From the NCBI GenBank assembly GCA_051453625.1, contig JBOZIK010000001.1, positions 175,059,397 through 175,123,396 of the forward strand: a stretch of DNA of 64,000 nucleotides. The letters are read 5' to 3'. The notes under the pieces are model-generated. The model did no database searches. It saw nothing but the letters and a program-made list of their open reading frames with translations, and was not told the DNA's origin. Origin of the DNA: Welwitschia mirabilis (taxonomy: Eukaryota; Gnetophyta; Gnetopsida; Welwitschiales). Made by a program: the position numbers and the translations under genes. This document shows positions 1 to 12,210 of the stretch, piece by piece (position 1 is the stretch's first letter; each line of letters starts with the position of its first letter).

Positions 1-3000
1 TCATAAATAATGATGAAAAAAATGAAGAAACAACCCAACCAAATAATGATAAAGACAATAGTAAAGAAATGGATCACAATGAAGGACCCATAGAGATTTA
101 TTCAAACTTCATAGAGGATAGACTTGTTCATTATAACCATACTTCTACATCCTTTCTAGATATGCCTTCATGTATAATTTCAAATCACATCCTTCCTTCC
201 ACTTCTACTTCTACTTTCACTTTTACATTACCTTATGATTTTGATAATAATTACCTTCCTCTATTTCTTCCAATTGAACCACTATGTAATTCTCAAAGCC
301 AGGTTCCTTCCCTTGACTTTTATAAAATTCATAAATTTGAAGAGTCTATTTCTCTTATCTCTCAATCTCTTTCTTTTAAAAATCCATGTGATACTTCAAG
401 TAACATACTTTATTTTTTTATCAAGTTTACTTTACCTTGTGCTTTTGATGATTATCCTTTTCAAAAGTTTGACTTATAATATATTGGAATTTTAAATTAA
501 GGTAAACATTATCTTTTTAATCATAATCCATGATTAGAGTTAAATAATAAGGAGCTTTTTAATCTTATTAAACATTCTTAAAAGCCCTTAAAAATTTATT
601 TGATCCATTCTTTGAGTAGTACCTTGAATGAATTATATAATGATACTTATGATTTACAATGTTTTAATAAGAGATTATTTGTCAATGATTATTTGGATTA
701 TAAAATTTATGCAATCAAAGTTTTATAATTTTACTATATTTTTCTCAAATTGATTTACTCTAAAAGATTGTATACCTTCTATCTTTTATCAATTGATTTT
801 TATTTGATTTAACCGTTATTTTTCTGAAGAATACAATACTTGAGTACTAGTTAAACCTTTTAATGATTAGGTCCTTATCTTTTAAAAAAAGTAAATCTTA
901 AAATGGCTGAGCTGAAACTTCCAAACTTAACACTTAAAAAATTTAGAAGTTAATGAATCAAAAATTAAAAATCATTAAAATATTTATTGATTAAATCTTG
1001 AATAATATAGAAGCACTTATCTTGGATTTTCCTCCTACCATTATTTAAATTCTTCCTTAGCTAATTCTTTTGGTAAATAGCATGCTATCACTTGAACATC
1101 CTTAACTTGGTTAATGTTTTACTTTATGAAGTTATCATGACTAATAAATATTTTACTTGGTATTTTAAGTAATAACATTAAATTCATCCAATCTTAAGAC
1201 ATTCATAAGTCTATTAACTTTATTTTAAAGGAAGATTGCTTAGTTTCTTTTATTCTCTCTTAATGATGTGAGTCTTTAGTTGTTTAGGTGTTTTTATCCC
1301 TATGAGTATAAGTCATGTGAAATCTACCTTTTCACTAGAGAAAAAGGTAGATTAAAAAAATAACAAAAAGTAAAATAAAATAAAAGAAATAAATCATGAC
1401 CATGATTTTTTATAACTGAACTAAAACCATGATCACCATGATGTCCTACTACATGTACATCAAGGCAAAATTTCTTGAGAGGGGCCTTTGGCAGTGTAAT
1501 ATGATAGCTATGAGAACTTCACTGAGGGTTCAATTGGCCATGCTATGTAGGTTCTTACTCCTTTAATAGTGGTTGCACTCCCCTCATCTTAGGGAAAAAA
1601 TTTACTTAGAGGATATGGGATCAGTGATGTCCCTAGTATCATCAGATGCATTGCTTATTTTTTGAAATCATTTTGTATATAGTACTTTCACATGATTATT
1701 TTATATTTTTAGGATTCAAGTGTTGTTTTGAAGTATAATAAAGTGATTTTATTTCTAAGTAGCTTTTGATCTTATCATTTCTTAACTAAAAACATTAGAT
1801 ATACTTGGTTTTATCATAATCATTACCTATTCAAGTGGAACTTTATAAGTTTTTAATATTATTTCATGCATAATTTTCAGGTGATTTTTTGATTTCTATT
1901 AAGAGGGTTTGCTAGTTTGTAGGTCAATAATCTTCTTTATGTTCCTAGTTGTCTATTTTCATTATATTTTTCTTAGTTGTTTGGTTCGGAATTTTTAAAG
2001 TCATTTTTGTATCTTTTTCCACATAATAACTAGGACTTGATCATTTGGTGGGTTTTTTATTGTATTTTTATTTTTACTTATAGTTTTTATTTATAAGATT
2101 TATTTTTATTTTAATCACTTTAAATTGATGCATTCCTTTTACTTTGATTGATATGCTCTTTTTGTTTTATTCTAATGTTTTTTCTATTTCTTTGCTTTTG
2201 CTTTTGTATACATCCACTTACACAGTGTTGAATGCTCATTAAGTTTAAGGCATATTTGAGGAGTCCTTCTTAGCATTTCTTCCTTCTACTTAGTGCATTT
2301 TCTTCTCTTTAACACCCTTATTACATAAATCTCTTTCCACCATGATCATGTTTTTTAGAATATTTCTTCATTTGCATTATTATTTCTCCTTTTTTATTGT
2401 TTTTTGACTTATTACTTTCTTTTAGACTTTTTCAGATTTTTTCTCTCTATCCAAACACATCATTTAATTATTGTTGTTCCATGTCTATCATTTCCATGAC
2501 CGATAGGATGATAGTCATTCTTTTTACTCTATGTAATCTAGGATGTCTTGCTTTACTTATGGAGAGGGGACATGATACCTTTTTGAGCATTCTTCTAAGA
2601 TATTGAGTAAACATTTTACATTTAAAAGGATCATGTTTGAGATTTCATAATACATATTTATGATAAGTTGTTTAGGTTGAGATATGATTTCATATTACTT
2701 AAATAAACTTCAGGAACTTTATTAGTAAGAACACAGTGGTATTCTCACAGAGTTTTCTTATAACTATGTTTATGATCATCTAAGGCAAAGAATGTTATGA
2801 TTACTCTTGTACTTTACCCTTATAGAATACATTAATAAACTTTTTATTCATCATTCTTTGAGATTATTACTACTTAAGTTTTACATATTAGTTTTGGTAT
2901 CACTATCTTGTATTATGCATACACATTATCAATTTTTTAGATAGCCTTATTACATTTTGTGATTTTTGTATGTATATGACATTTACTTATTTTATGGTAA

Positions 3001-3187
3001 TGTGTCTNNNNNNNNNNTGTCTAAGTAGGGGGATTATAAATACATTGGTGGTTATATTAGTTAATGGATTTTTGATGTTTATTCCTACATGATAAAATTG
3101 AAATCAAGTTCCATTATTCTAGTTGTTGATTATCTTAGTTAACTTGACTTACTATTAGGGCTAACAAGGCTAAGCAGGAGGATATAT
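1..3187 (+). mobile_element. 3' internal part of an Athila/Tat-like Ty3/gypsy element
   Basis: This stretch matches, in order, the non-coding interior of the gypsy element at 29785-37415. The phrase around 1185-1240 (tcttaagacatt, then tttaaaggaagat) recurs at 34738-34790. The phrases around 1435-1545 (catgatgt, then ggccatg) recur at 34975-35085. It ends in a purine-rich tract at about 3172-3184, followed by an LTR. Apart from the ORF at 69-479 I see no protein: no gag, protease or RT motif lies in this part. The 5' part of the element lies outside the window. It holds one copy of the palindromic CTATCAT...ATGATAG motif (2485-2514). A 10-N gap lies at 3008-3017. The element is clearly degenerate and I expect no activity. 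Confidence 0.65.
69..479 (+). CDS. Unrecognised 136-codon ORF inside a gypsy relic
   Basis: An open frame of 136 codons runs from ATG to TAA. The product is rich in Ser, Thr, Phe, Leu and Pro, with an STSTSTFTFTLP run near residue 45. I see no zinc knuckle, no DTG/DSG protease motif, no signal peptide and no clear membrane helix. It lies upstream of the non-coding 3' part of an Athila/Tat-like element. In the related copy that position (about 33650-34200) follows the protease. It may therefore be a remnant of the protease-distal part of the polyprotein, or chance in AT-rich DNA. The pyrimidine-rich composition of the strand favours long chance frames. No function can be given. Confidence 0.25.
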   Translation: MDHNEGPIEIYSNFIEDRLVHYNHTSTSFLDMPSCIISNHILPSTSTSTFTFTLPYDFDNNYLPLFLPIEPLCNSQSQVPSLDFYKIHKFEESISLISQSLSFKNPCDTSSNILYFFIKFTLPCAFDDYPFQKFDL

Positions 3188-4140
3188 TGCAATGCAAATT
3201 TGTAGTTATTTGATGGTGTATTTGGAGTACTTTTATAGGACATTTATACAATTTTAAATGCAATTTTGATGATTATGAAGAATCAATAGGATAATCATAG
3301 AAACACATAATTCTTGGCATATTTAAAGATATTTTAGGTAGGTTTTAGCTCTTAGTGTATTGAAAGAAGATTAATGGTAAAGAAGTCTAATTTTCTTTAG
3401 CTAGAGAGCTTTGGAAGAATTTTGTCCCCACTATTATCCCCATGATAGTCAGGACATTAGCACTGTATTAGTCTATTACAATAGTAACTTGGACTAGAGC
3501 TTAGAGCTAACAAGAATCCTTTTCTAAGAAGGTTTCATCCCTGTTGTTATCCCCATAACATGAGGGATAATGATACATTTGGAGTTAACTACAGGTCTAA
3601 TTACAAAGTCAAAAGCTAATGAATTATTTAGTATTATGGAGCTTCATCCCTAGAGTCATCTTCATGATAGTTAGGATGGTAACTATTTTGTATAAACAAG
3701 ACTAAATTATCTTATAATGGGGTCATGCATGCCATTTAAGCTACTAGGGTTTCTTCTCTGACTTCTAGGATTATAGTTCTATAACCTTTAAATGTAAAAC
3801 TATATATACCTCTCCTGTCCTCATTTCTAATTCATCTTTTATATTCAATGTTCTTATGACAGATAATTTAGCTATAGAGAGAAGTTTACCTTGGTATTGA
3901 GCTAAGTATCCTCTATTGAGTTGCTGCTACTTTGTTGTAAATGGATTTAAAAGTTCATGATTAATTTAAATACTTTTCTTACTACTACTATGTAAATGTT
4001 CCTCATGGTTTAAGTTGATTATGATTAGTGAAAATTACATAATTTATTTAAATCATAGGAGTAATCTTTGTTAAGGTTAACTTCATTAGTTTAGGTTTGC
4101 ATTGAATTTTCTTTATTACATTTTATATTTGCATTATCTA
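3188..4140 (+). repeat. 3' LTR (truncated) of the first gypsy element
   Basis: The LTR starts with TG just after the purine tract ending at about 3184. Its first ~45 bases align with the two LTR starts of the other gypsy copy (29787 and 36128), sharing the phrase ATTTGTAGTTATTTG. The downstream part parallels the same LTRs: a TTCTTATGAC-type stretch near 3850, and a region ending in a TTTGCAT-rich stretch near 4120. It carries three copies of the palindromic motif (3431-3460, 3542-3574, 3651-3683). The ACCATAACA end seen in the other LTRs is absent. The copia primer site follows at 4150, so this LTR is truncated at or near the junction. Confidence 0.6.
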
Positions 4141-4149
4141 TATTCTATT

Positions 4150-4165
4150 TAGTATTAGAGCTAGG
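4150..4165 (+). other. Decayed tRNA-iMet primer binding site (copia)
   Basis: The sequence TAGTATTAGAGCTAGG differs from the plant copia primer site TGGTATCAGAGC by one G-to-A and one C-to-T change. It lies 49 bases before the gag start at 4214, as in the other copia copies here (27604 and 42112). No copia-type LTR precedes it; the upstream sequence is gypsy LTR. Confidence 0.6.
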
Positions 4166-4213
4166 TATAGTCATTAGTGGATCCTAATAGGTTTATACTC
4201 CTATAACCTAAAT

Positions 4214-6014
4214 ATGAGTAATCCTTTAGATAGATTTTCTACTAGAAGCTCACTAATGTTTGATGGGGTAAACTATGCCTATTGGAAGACTTATATGAGA
4301 ACATTTCTTAGATCCTTAGATATAGAAATAGAGGAGGTAATCTACAATGGATACATTGTGCCCATACTATTTAAAACTTATATTAATGAAAACATCATAG
4401 TAGTAGTAAAATCTCAAGATTAATGGACCCCCATCGATAAAGCCAAGGATATCCTAAATGTCCATCTTGTTAATGCAATTTTTTATGTAGTATGTACATA
4501 TGCGTTCAAAAGAATCATGAACTATGAACATAATAAAAAAGATTAAGATATTCTTAAAATAGAACATGAAAGAACATATATTGTTAAGTAAGCAAAACTA
4601 TAGATGCTCATTTCCAAGTTTGAAGACATTTGCATGGCTGAAGAGGAGATACTTTAAGAGTTTTTTCTAGACTGGCAGATATTATAAATTTTACGGTAAG
4701 TCTAGGTGAAAGAATAAAGGAAGAAAATATTGTTTAAAAAGTTTTAAGATTTCTTCTAAAAAATTTTGACCTAAAGTTCACAATAATCAAAGAAAGCAAG
4801 AACATAAATCGAATGTAACTTGAGAAACTACAACGTAATATTCAAATTTATGAGTTAAAATTTACTAAAGATAAAAATAAAAATCTTATTTTAAAAAGTG
4901 TGTAAAAAGAATATAGCTCTAAAAAAATTAAATGATGATCTTGATGATGAAAACGTTGCTCTTTTCACAAGAAGATACAAAAAGTTCTTACACAAAAGAA
5001 AGAAAGAAGATGAACCAAGCAGAAGATAAAAGGAGTCATTTCAAATTCAGAAAAGATCAAGAAAAGAAAAGGAGATCTAATGCTATGCTCGTAAGGATTA
5101 TGAACATGATACAAAAAAATGTTCAAATAATAAAACAAATTAGAGAAAATCAAAGACATCATCCTTCATTACTACATGGGTTAATGTGGATGAACAAGAT
5201 TATAGTAGATCAAGCCAAGAGTTAGATGGAGACCTAAGAGTTTATTTCATGGTAATAGTCCCTTCCATAAAGCACATGTATTTCTCATTAGAATCTAATG
5301 ATTTAGATATTATTAAAGAAGATCAAAATAAGATTGAATACACTTACTAAGAGATTTACTTAGAATGTGAAAAATTTGTGAAATCTATCATGGATCTAAA
5401 CAAAATAGTAACTCTTCTAACTAAGGAAAAGGATGAGTTGGAGAAAAACTATAGAATGGTCTAAACCAAAAACTTTAAAATTAATCAAGAGGTAAAGAGC
5501 TTATTTCATTTTGTAAGTAAATTTTAAAATAGTTTAACTAAATTAGAATAGATGCTTGGGATATAAAAACTGACTCACAATAAGAAGGGTATTAGATTCA
5601 TCTCTCTAAGACCATAAAATTAGCCAAATCTAGTAACATGGCAAAATAATTATGTGTCAAAAATAACATGTCATTTTTGTAATAAGTTAGATCACTCTAA
5701 ATTATTTTAACATACTATAACATTAATTCCTTTTTCAAATTCTATTAGTAATTTTCCTTTTAAATTTATCCCAAGGGAAGGTGTACCAAAAAAGTCCAAA
5801 CAAACTAAGTGGATAAAAGCTGAGAATTTGAAAAGTCTTTTTATTCAAACAACTTTTAAAGTATCAAATGAAACTAGTTGATACTTAGATAGTGGTTGTT
5901 ATTAGCACATGATAGGTAACAAGTTAAGAGTCCAACATCTGAATGACTTTGATGGAGGATAAGTTACATTTGATAACAACGAAGAGCAAAGATCAAAGGA
6001 ATTGAAATCATTGG
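4214..6014 (+). pseudogene. gag: Copia gag plus start of protease (copy A1), SIRE-like
   Basis: The first 69 codons are open (MSNPLDRFSTRSS...) and carry the copia gag signature FDGVNYAYWKTYMR near residues 17-30, the conserved N-terminal capsid motif of plant copia elements. The frame is then broken many times but stays readable. A first zinc knuckle lies at 5081-5122 (C-x2-R-x4-H-x4-C, second Cys now Arg). A coiled-coil-like Lys/Glu-rich part follows at about 5230-5540, then a second knuckle at 5669-5710 (CHFC...H). The protease motif DSGC followed by H-M-I-G lies near 5889-5925. The sequence enters an N gap at 6015. Two separated knuckles around a coiled coil suggest the SIRE/Maximus lineage. 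Gag would form the particle; this copy cannot. Confidence 0.75.
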
Positions 6015-6114
6015 NNNNNNNNNNNNNNNNNNNNNNNNNNNNNNNNNNNNNNNNNNNNNNNNNNNNNNNNNNNNNNNNNNNNNNNNNNNNNNNNNNNNNN
6101 NNNNNNNNNNNNNN
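6015..6114. other. Assembly gap (100 N) joining two copia copies
   Basis: The left flank is the protease region of one copia copy and the right flank is mid-gag of another. The gap therefore replaces at least the pol of copy A1 and the start of copy A2, or marks a false join. Confidence 0.9.
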
Positions 6115-6179
6115 GAGCATTTATCTGTTAGTTTATCTGCAAAACAACTCAAAATACACTATCAAATACACTTAAGTTG

Positions 6180-7600
6180 GCATCGCAACATGGTTATAAT
6201 GAAATTTTTTATGTAGTAAATGCAGATGATTTCAAAAGGATCATGAACTGTAAACATGCAAAGGAAGCTTGGGATATTTTTGAAATAGCTTATGAAGGAA
6301 CATTTATTATTAGGTAGGAAAAACTTCAAATGCTTATTTCCAATTTCAAAAAAATTCACATGAATGAGGAGAATATACTTTAAGAGTTCTTTGCTAGATT
6401 GACAGAGATTATAAATTCTATGGTAAGACTAGGCTAAATAATGAAAGAAGCAAATGTGGTTCAGAAGTAGTAAGATCTCTCCTAAGATATTTTAAGCCAA
6501 AGGTCATAGCCATTAAAAAAAGTAAAAACATCAATCAAATGGTGCTTGAGAAACTATAAGATAATCTTCAAACCTATGAGTTGAAATTTACTAAAGATAA
6601 AAAGAAAAGTCTTTCCTTGTAAAGTATGTAGGAAGAATATAGATCAAAAAAATTAGACGAAGATCTTGATGATAATGAAGTTGTTCTTCTAGCAGGAGAT
6701 TCAAAAAGTTCTTACATAGAAGAAAGAAATAAGGTGAATTAAGTAGACGATAAAAACAAAGTCATTCAAAATTCAAAAAAGATCAAGAAAAGGATAAGGA
6801 TATTTAATGCTATTCTTACAAGGGATATGGACATATTGCAAATGAATGTTCAAATAATAAAAGAGATCAAAAGAAATTAAAGACATCATCTTTCATTGCT
6901 ACATGGGAAAATATAGATAAAGAAGATGATAGGAACTTAAGCCATGAGTCAGATGGAAATTGAAGACTTTCATTTATGGCAATAGTTTCTCTCATAAAGA
7001 ACATGCCTTACACATTTGAACTGATAACTTAGTCTTAGTGAATAAGATTAAAATGAGCTTGAAGACATCTACTAAGAGCTTTACTTAAAGTATAAAAAAT
7101 TAGCAAAATATATCAATGATCTAAATAAAATAGTAAAGGTTCTAACCAAGGAAAAGAAGGAGTTGGAGACTAAGTACAAAATGATCCAAACTGAAAACTT
7201 TCAGCTTACTCAAGAGGTAAAGAACTTATTTCATTTTGTTAGTAAATTTTCAAATAGTTCTACTAAATTGAAACAGATGCTTGGGATATAGAATCTAGCT
7301 CATTATAAAAAAGGTATTGGTTTCATACCTTAAAGACAATGAAATTAGCCAAATTAGGTAACATGGAAAAATAATTTTTTTTAAAAGTTACATATCATTT
7401 TTGTCATAAGTCTAGCCATTCTAAGTTATTTTACAATGCTAAAACGTTAATAATCTTTTCAAATTCTATTAGTACTTTTCCTTTTAAATTTATTTCAAGG
7501 GGAAGTATACCATAATAGTTCAAAAGGACTAAGTGGGTAAGAGCTGATAATTTGAAAAGTCTTTTGGTACAAATAGCTTTCAAGGTATCAAATGGAACTA
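6180..7600 (+). pseudogene. gag: Copia gag, copy A2 (5' truncated, many stops)
   Basis: The readable protein fragments run parallel to copy A1 and element B. Capsid fragments (AKEAWDIFEIAYEGT-like) lie at about 6250-6310. A Lys/Glu-rich coiled-coil-like part covers about 6900-7250. A second zinc knuckle at about 7390-7440 reads YHFCHK..H, with its first Cys changed to Tyr. Stops are spread evenly, so this is an old copy. The first ~60 codons are lost in the gap. Gag would package the element RNA; this copy cannot make a full protein. Confidence 0.7.
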
Positions 7601-10596
7601 GCTAGTACTTGGATAGTGGTTGCTCTTAATACACAATAGGAGACAAGTTAAGATTTTAACATTTGGATTACTTTGATGGAGGAGAAGTTACATTTAGTAA
7701 TAACAAAAGAATAAAGATCGAAGGAATCAGAAGCATTAGTGGAGGTAACATGCCTAAGATAAATAAAGTTCTACATGTTAATGGTCTTAAGCATAATTTA
7801 CTTAGTATTAGTTAAATTTATGATAAAGGTCACAAAGTTATTTTTTAAATAAAAAGTATAGAGTTAGACATGGAAAAATGAATGATGTACTTCTTAAGGA
7901 AAATAGAATAGATAATGTTTACAGTATTGATTAGTTTTTATTTACATGTTATTTTTATCATGTAAATCAAGATTAACTTTAATACCAACTTTTAGGATAC
8001 ATAAATTATGATCATCTCAAAATAATTATCAAAAAGAAAACTATAAAATGAACTTCCAAGATTAACATTAAAAAACACGGGCTTTGTAATGCATGTAAAA
8101 AACGGAAATAGGTTAGGACTTCTCATAAAAGTAAAAATCTAGTATTCACAATAATGCCCCTTGAACATATTCACATGGACTTGGTGGATCTAGCCTAAAT
8201 AAAAAGTTTAGAAGGTAAACAATATTTCTTGACTATGGTTGATAACTACGCTAGATTTACTTAGGCTGTTTTTTTTGGAAACAAAGATAAAACATATAAA
8301 AGTTATGTTAAAATTTGTAAAAAAGTCCAAAACAAGAAAGATTATACTATTAAGAAAATTAGAAGTGATCAAGAAGAAGAATTTGAAAACTATCCTTTTA
8401 AAAGTTATTATATAGATAATGGTATAGAACATCAATCCTTAACCCTATAGACTTGTCAACAAAATGTAATTGCTAAGAGGAAGAACTAAGTCCTTCAAAA
8501 AATTCCTAGAACAATGTTAAATGATAAGGAGGTTTCTAAAACATTTGGGCTGAATTACTAAGCACCACTTGCTACATTATAATAGAGTATATCTAAGTCT
8601 AGGAATGGATAAAACTCCCTATGAGTTGAAAAGGAGGAAAACCAAATGTTTCATATTTTAAATTCTTTAGGAGTAAGTTTTTTATATTAAAAGATAGAAG
8701 CATCTTGGGTAAATTTGAGTTAAAGGACGATGAAGTAATACTTTTTTGGTAATCAATAAAAAGTAGAGACTATCAAGTGTTTAACAAATGAATTCTAACA
8801 ATGAAAGAATCTATAAACATGTAAATAGATGATTTTAGCATGAAACTTCTCCCTTTGAATGGTGAAGAAAACGTAACTCCAAGCACTCTCATAATGAAAT
8901 AAATTTTAATAAAAAAGAAAGAAGAACCAACTCAAGAAGTTTCTTCTAAAAAGTTTAAAGAGCTAGAAGAACCTCCTTTAGGATTCATCATTAGAGATAT
9001 TAGCTCAAAAATTCAAATAAAAAACTCTCTTAAAAGTTTTTGTGCTCACATTTGTTATGTCTATCAAATTGAACCTAAAAAGTTTAATAAGGTAGAATCT
9101 TATAAATAATGGATGATGGCCATGCAAGATGAGCTCTAATAATTTAGAATAAATGATGTGTGAAAACTTGTTAAAAGATCAAAAGACTAAAATATTTTTG
9201 AAAAAAAATAAATTTTCAAGAACAAGTTTGATGAACAAAATAATGTAATTAAGAACAAGGCAATATTAGTGGAACAAGATTATAACCAAATTGAAGGATT
9301 GATATAAATAACCCCTTTTCTCTTGTAGCTAGATTAGATAGTATTAGAATGATTCTATCTTATGCAAATTTTAAGAACATTAAAGTTTATCAAATGAATG
9401 TGAAAAGGGCCTTTCTAAATGAAAATCTTAATGAAGAAATTTATGTGAAACAACCTCAAGGGTTTGTAGATTCACATAAACTAGACCATGTGTATAGATT
9501 CAAAAAGGCCTTGTATGAAATAAAATAAGCTTCAAAGGAATGGTATGAAAAACTAGTCACATTTCTTAATGAAAATGCTTATATTCATGGAACTGTGGAT
9601 AAAACATTCTTTATCAAAAATGTGAAAAAGGACTTTATTTCATTCAAATTTATGTAGACAACATAACTTTTAGTGCCTCAAGCAAAGTTCTCTTCAAAGA
9701 GTTCACTAGTATAATGATAACACATTTAAAATAAGTATGCTTAGTGAATTTTGTATGTTTCTTAGTCTTAAAATCAAACAAACAAAACATGGAATTTTCA
9801 TATCTCAGTCTAAATACACAAGGAATTGGATCAAATGATTTAGGCTAGAGAATGTAAAATCAACTAACACACCTATGTTAACTTCTTATAAGGCTAGTCT
9901 TGATAAACATGAAAAATTTATAGATAAAAAACTTTATAGAAGCATGAGAAAAAATCTATTGTATCTAACTATGAGTAGACATGATATAATATTAAATTTT
10001 TCCTTGTATCAGATATTGAAATCAAATAAAAGAATCATATCTTTAAGCTGTTAAAAGAATTATAAGATACATAAAACATACAAGTGACTATGGATTATGA
10101 TATCCTATAAAAAAATCCTTTGAACTTGCAAGTTTTAGTAATGCAGATTGGATTGGGTTTAAAGATGATAGGAGAAGAACAAGTGGTAATTGCTTTCTTT
10201 TAAGATCATGCTTAGTAGGATGGATAAGTAAAAGCAAAACTCTATTTCCCTTTCCATAGCAAAAGTAGAGTATGTAGAAATAGAAAGTCATTTTACACAT
10301 TCTTTTTAGATGAACGAAATGCTAAAAGACTTTGAAGTAGATCTTGAATAGGTTCTAATCTTTTGTAATAAGATAAGTGCAATTAATATATCAAAAAAAC
10401 CTATTCAACATTCTAGAACTAAAACATTAAATTAAGACATTATTTTCTTAGATATTAAGTGAAAAAAGGCAATAATTTAATGAATTTTATTAGTATTGAT
10501 AGATAACTTACCGATATTTTAGTAAAAACCCTAATCTTTGATAATTTTTTAGAACTTTTTAACAAACTAGGGATTGTCTTTCCATCCTTCAACTAA
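7600..10596 (+). pseudogene. pol: Copia pol, copy A2: protease, integrase, RT, RNase H
   Basis: Domains occur in the copia order. Protease shows YLDSGCS near 7605. The GAG-pre-integrase part (CNAC then basic residues) ends near 8110. The integrase core starts near 8160 (HMDLVDL, then YFLTMVDNY). RT runs from about 9130 with ERAFLN/EEIYVKQPQGF-like stretches near 9390-9470. Its catalytic box reads IYVDN near 9645, not YVDD, so one metal-binding Asp is lost. RNase H shows ADWIGFKDDRR near 10145, and SGNCFLL follows. The end at 10594-10596 follows FNKLGI-like residues, the usual copia pol C-terminus. Frameshifts and stops occur throughout. It would reverse-transcribe and integrate the element; this copy is dead. 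Confidence 0.8.
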
Positions 10597-10984
10597 AGGT
10601 AAGGTAGTCAATTGGATTTTGCATTTGGGTAATTAGATCTAGTTAGTCAACTATATTTTTATCTAATCACTCACTCTTTTTAAATTAAATCTGAATCTCA
10701 TCTGATTGACTAGTATAAAGGACCAATTGATTAGATTTGAAAGTGTTTTAACTTGAGTCTTATTAGATCAAATGGATCACAATCGGTTGATTTAACTTAT
10801 AGGATTAGAGTGTGGGAGTTAAGGTGGTGGAACCAATATTTTTCTTAAATCTAACTTAAGAATCCTTCTTTATAAAATCTTGTAGAGCCTTAACCTTTTT
10901 CATTTATAACTGTCCACCTATATTCTTTAGATTTAACTATCTTTCTCTAGTTTTCTTATCTTCAAGAAGTGCCATGTGCTTTTA

Positions 10985-12121
10985 ATGGTAGAAGGTCCAT
11001 AATAAAGGCATTAAAAAAAGCTAGCAAGCAAAGATTCAAGGAATTTTTACTCTAAAATATCTGATGAGGTCTCAAATAATTTATCAAAGAAGTTTGAAAA
11101 TAAGCCTATCTATTAGGAAAGGCCTATTACTTCTAGAGAGCTAAGAAAACTTAGAGATGTGGTAAGGCTCTTGAATGAGCTTGACTTATCTTAGTTTTTT
11201 TATATCTTAGGGTTAACCTATCCTTTCCTTACTTGTACATTTTATTGTTGAATGAGCTTGACTTATCTTACTTTCTTTATATCTCAGGGTCAACCTATCC
11301 TTTCCTTACTAGCACATTTTATTGTAATGCCTCTATTAATGCTAACTCTTATACCTTAATAGTCATTGTTTTGGGGAGGAGGATTAGGATTACTGTAGGT
11401 CTGATTGCCTCCCTTATAAATATCTCTAGAGGGAATTATGAGGAGTTTTAGCCTTTGTTTAATTTCATGGAGGATAATATAGAGGTCATCAAGGAGTTCT
11501 ATGATAAGTTTCATTCATGAAAAACCACCCTATTCACCTCCTACCTTACCCTAAAATTAGCACTTTTTGCATTTAGGTTTTACTTATAATTTCTCATCTT
11601 TGGTGGATTATCATGATGAGACCTCCAACTATGAGCTTATTTGTTATGTTCAGTAGGAACTAAGCATTTTATTAATGCTCCCACTATTATGTTAAAAAAC
11701 ATTATCTCTTAGTTAGAGTATCAAGAGGTTAGGACTCGTCTTTACTCAGTTTTAATTACTAATATTTTCATCATTTTAGAGTCTGGTTGCTTTCAAAGTT
11801 AGAAACTTTAATCATATGTTAGCCATTGAGTGTGTAAATTTATCCCACATGCATATTTTTGCTAGATCTAAGAAATCTTCTAAGTATATTTCTTCTAGGT
11901 AAGCCTCTCCTAAAGATACTCTTTTGTACTTAAAGAGGTTGGATTCTCACACAACACATATGAAAGAGGTTCTAATCATGGTAGGATATGAGGTAACTAA
12001 TACTTCTAAGAAAGTTAGTAGCTCAGCATAAAAGGTAGCCGAAGAAGAGTAAGAGGAAGAGGAAGAAGACTGAGATTTCAAATAAACATCTAAGGAAGAA
12101 GAAGAAGAAGAATCTAACTGA
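10985..12121 (+). pseudogene. Third ORF downstream of pol (copy A2), plant-transposon-type domain
   Basis: It starts at an ATG matching the start of the B copy (49538) and ends, like it, in an acidic tail and E-S-N-stop. Readable segments include ELRKLRDVVRLLNELDLS, FYCNASINANSYT, GRRIRITVGLIASL and VIKEFYDKFH. They match in order the B copy (KDLRDVIQLLQDLDLS, FYCNSSDNLDSET, KKIKVIT, IIREFYGEFH). The pattern FYxN...GRxIxIT...IAxLxxI...GxY, then a later MLI.NIF-type motif, resembles the domain Pfam names putative plant transposon protein. That assignment is from memory and unsearched. Its position between pol and the 3' LTR is where SIRE elements carry an env-like ORF. A 77-bp tandem duplication (11171-11324) breaks the frame. 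Role unknown. Confidence 0.6.
11171..11324 (+). repeat. 77-bp tandem duplication inside the third ORF
   Basis: Two adjacent copies start with ttgaatgagcttgacttat at 11171 and 11248 and differ at only a few bases. The B copy of the ORF has a single unit, so this duplication arose in this element. Since 77 is not a multiple of three, it shifts the frame. Confidence 0.9.
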
Positions 12122-12189
12122 TTTCTTATCTTCTCTATTATCTTTCAGTTTTACTTATTTATTGTCAGTTTTCTTTCCTTTGTCATTGA

Positions 12190-12210
12190 TGTCAAAAGGG
12201 GGAGAAGTAG
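12190..12210 (+). other. Internal polypurine tract (first)
   Basis: ATGTCAAAAGGGGGAGAAG has the shape of a plant copia polypurine tract, yet lies about 430 bases before the 3' LTR. The equivalent tract occurs in copy C (about 46070-46090) and, degraded, in B (about 50645-50665). Confidence 0.6.

Noticed and set aside
2397-2606. 69-codon hydrophobic ORF
   Set aside because: Lies in non-coding gypsy interior, overlaps the palindromic motif, and has no family features.
4965-5162. Minus-strand 65-codon ORF
   Set aside because: Antisense of the A1 gag basic region around the first zinc knuckle.
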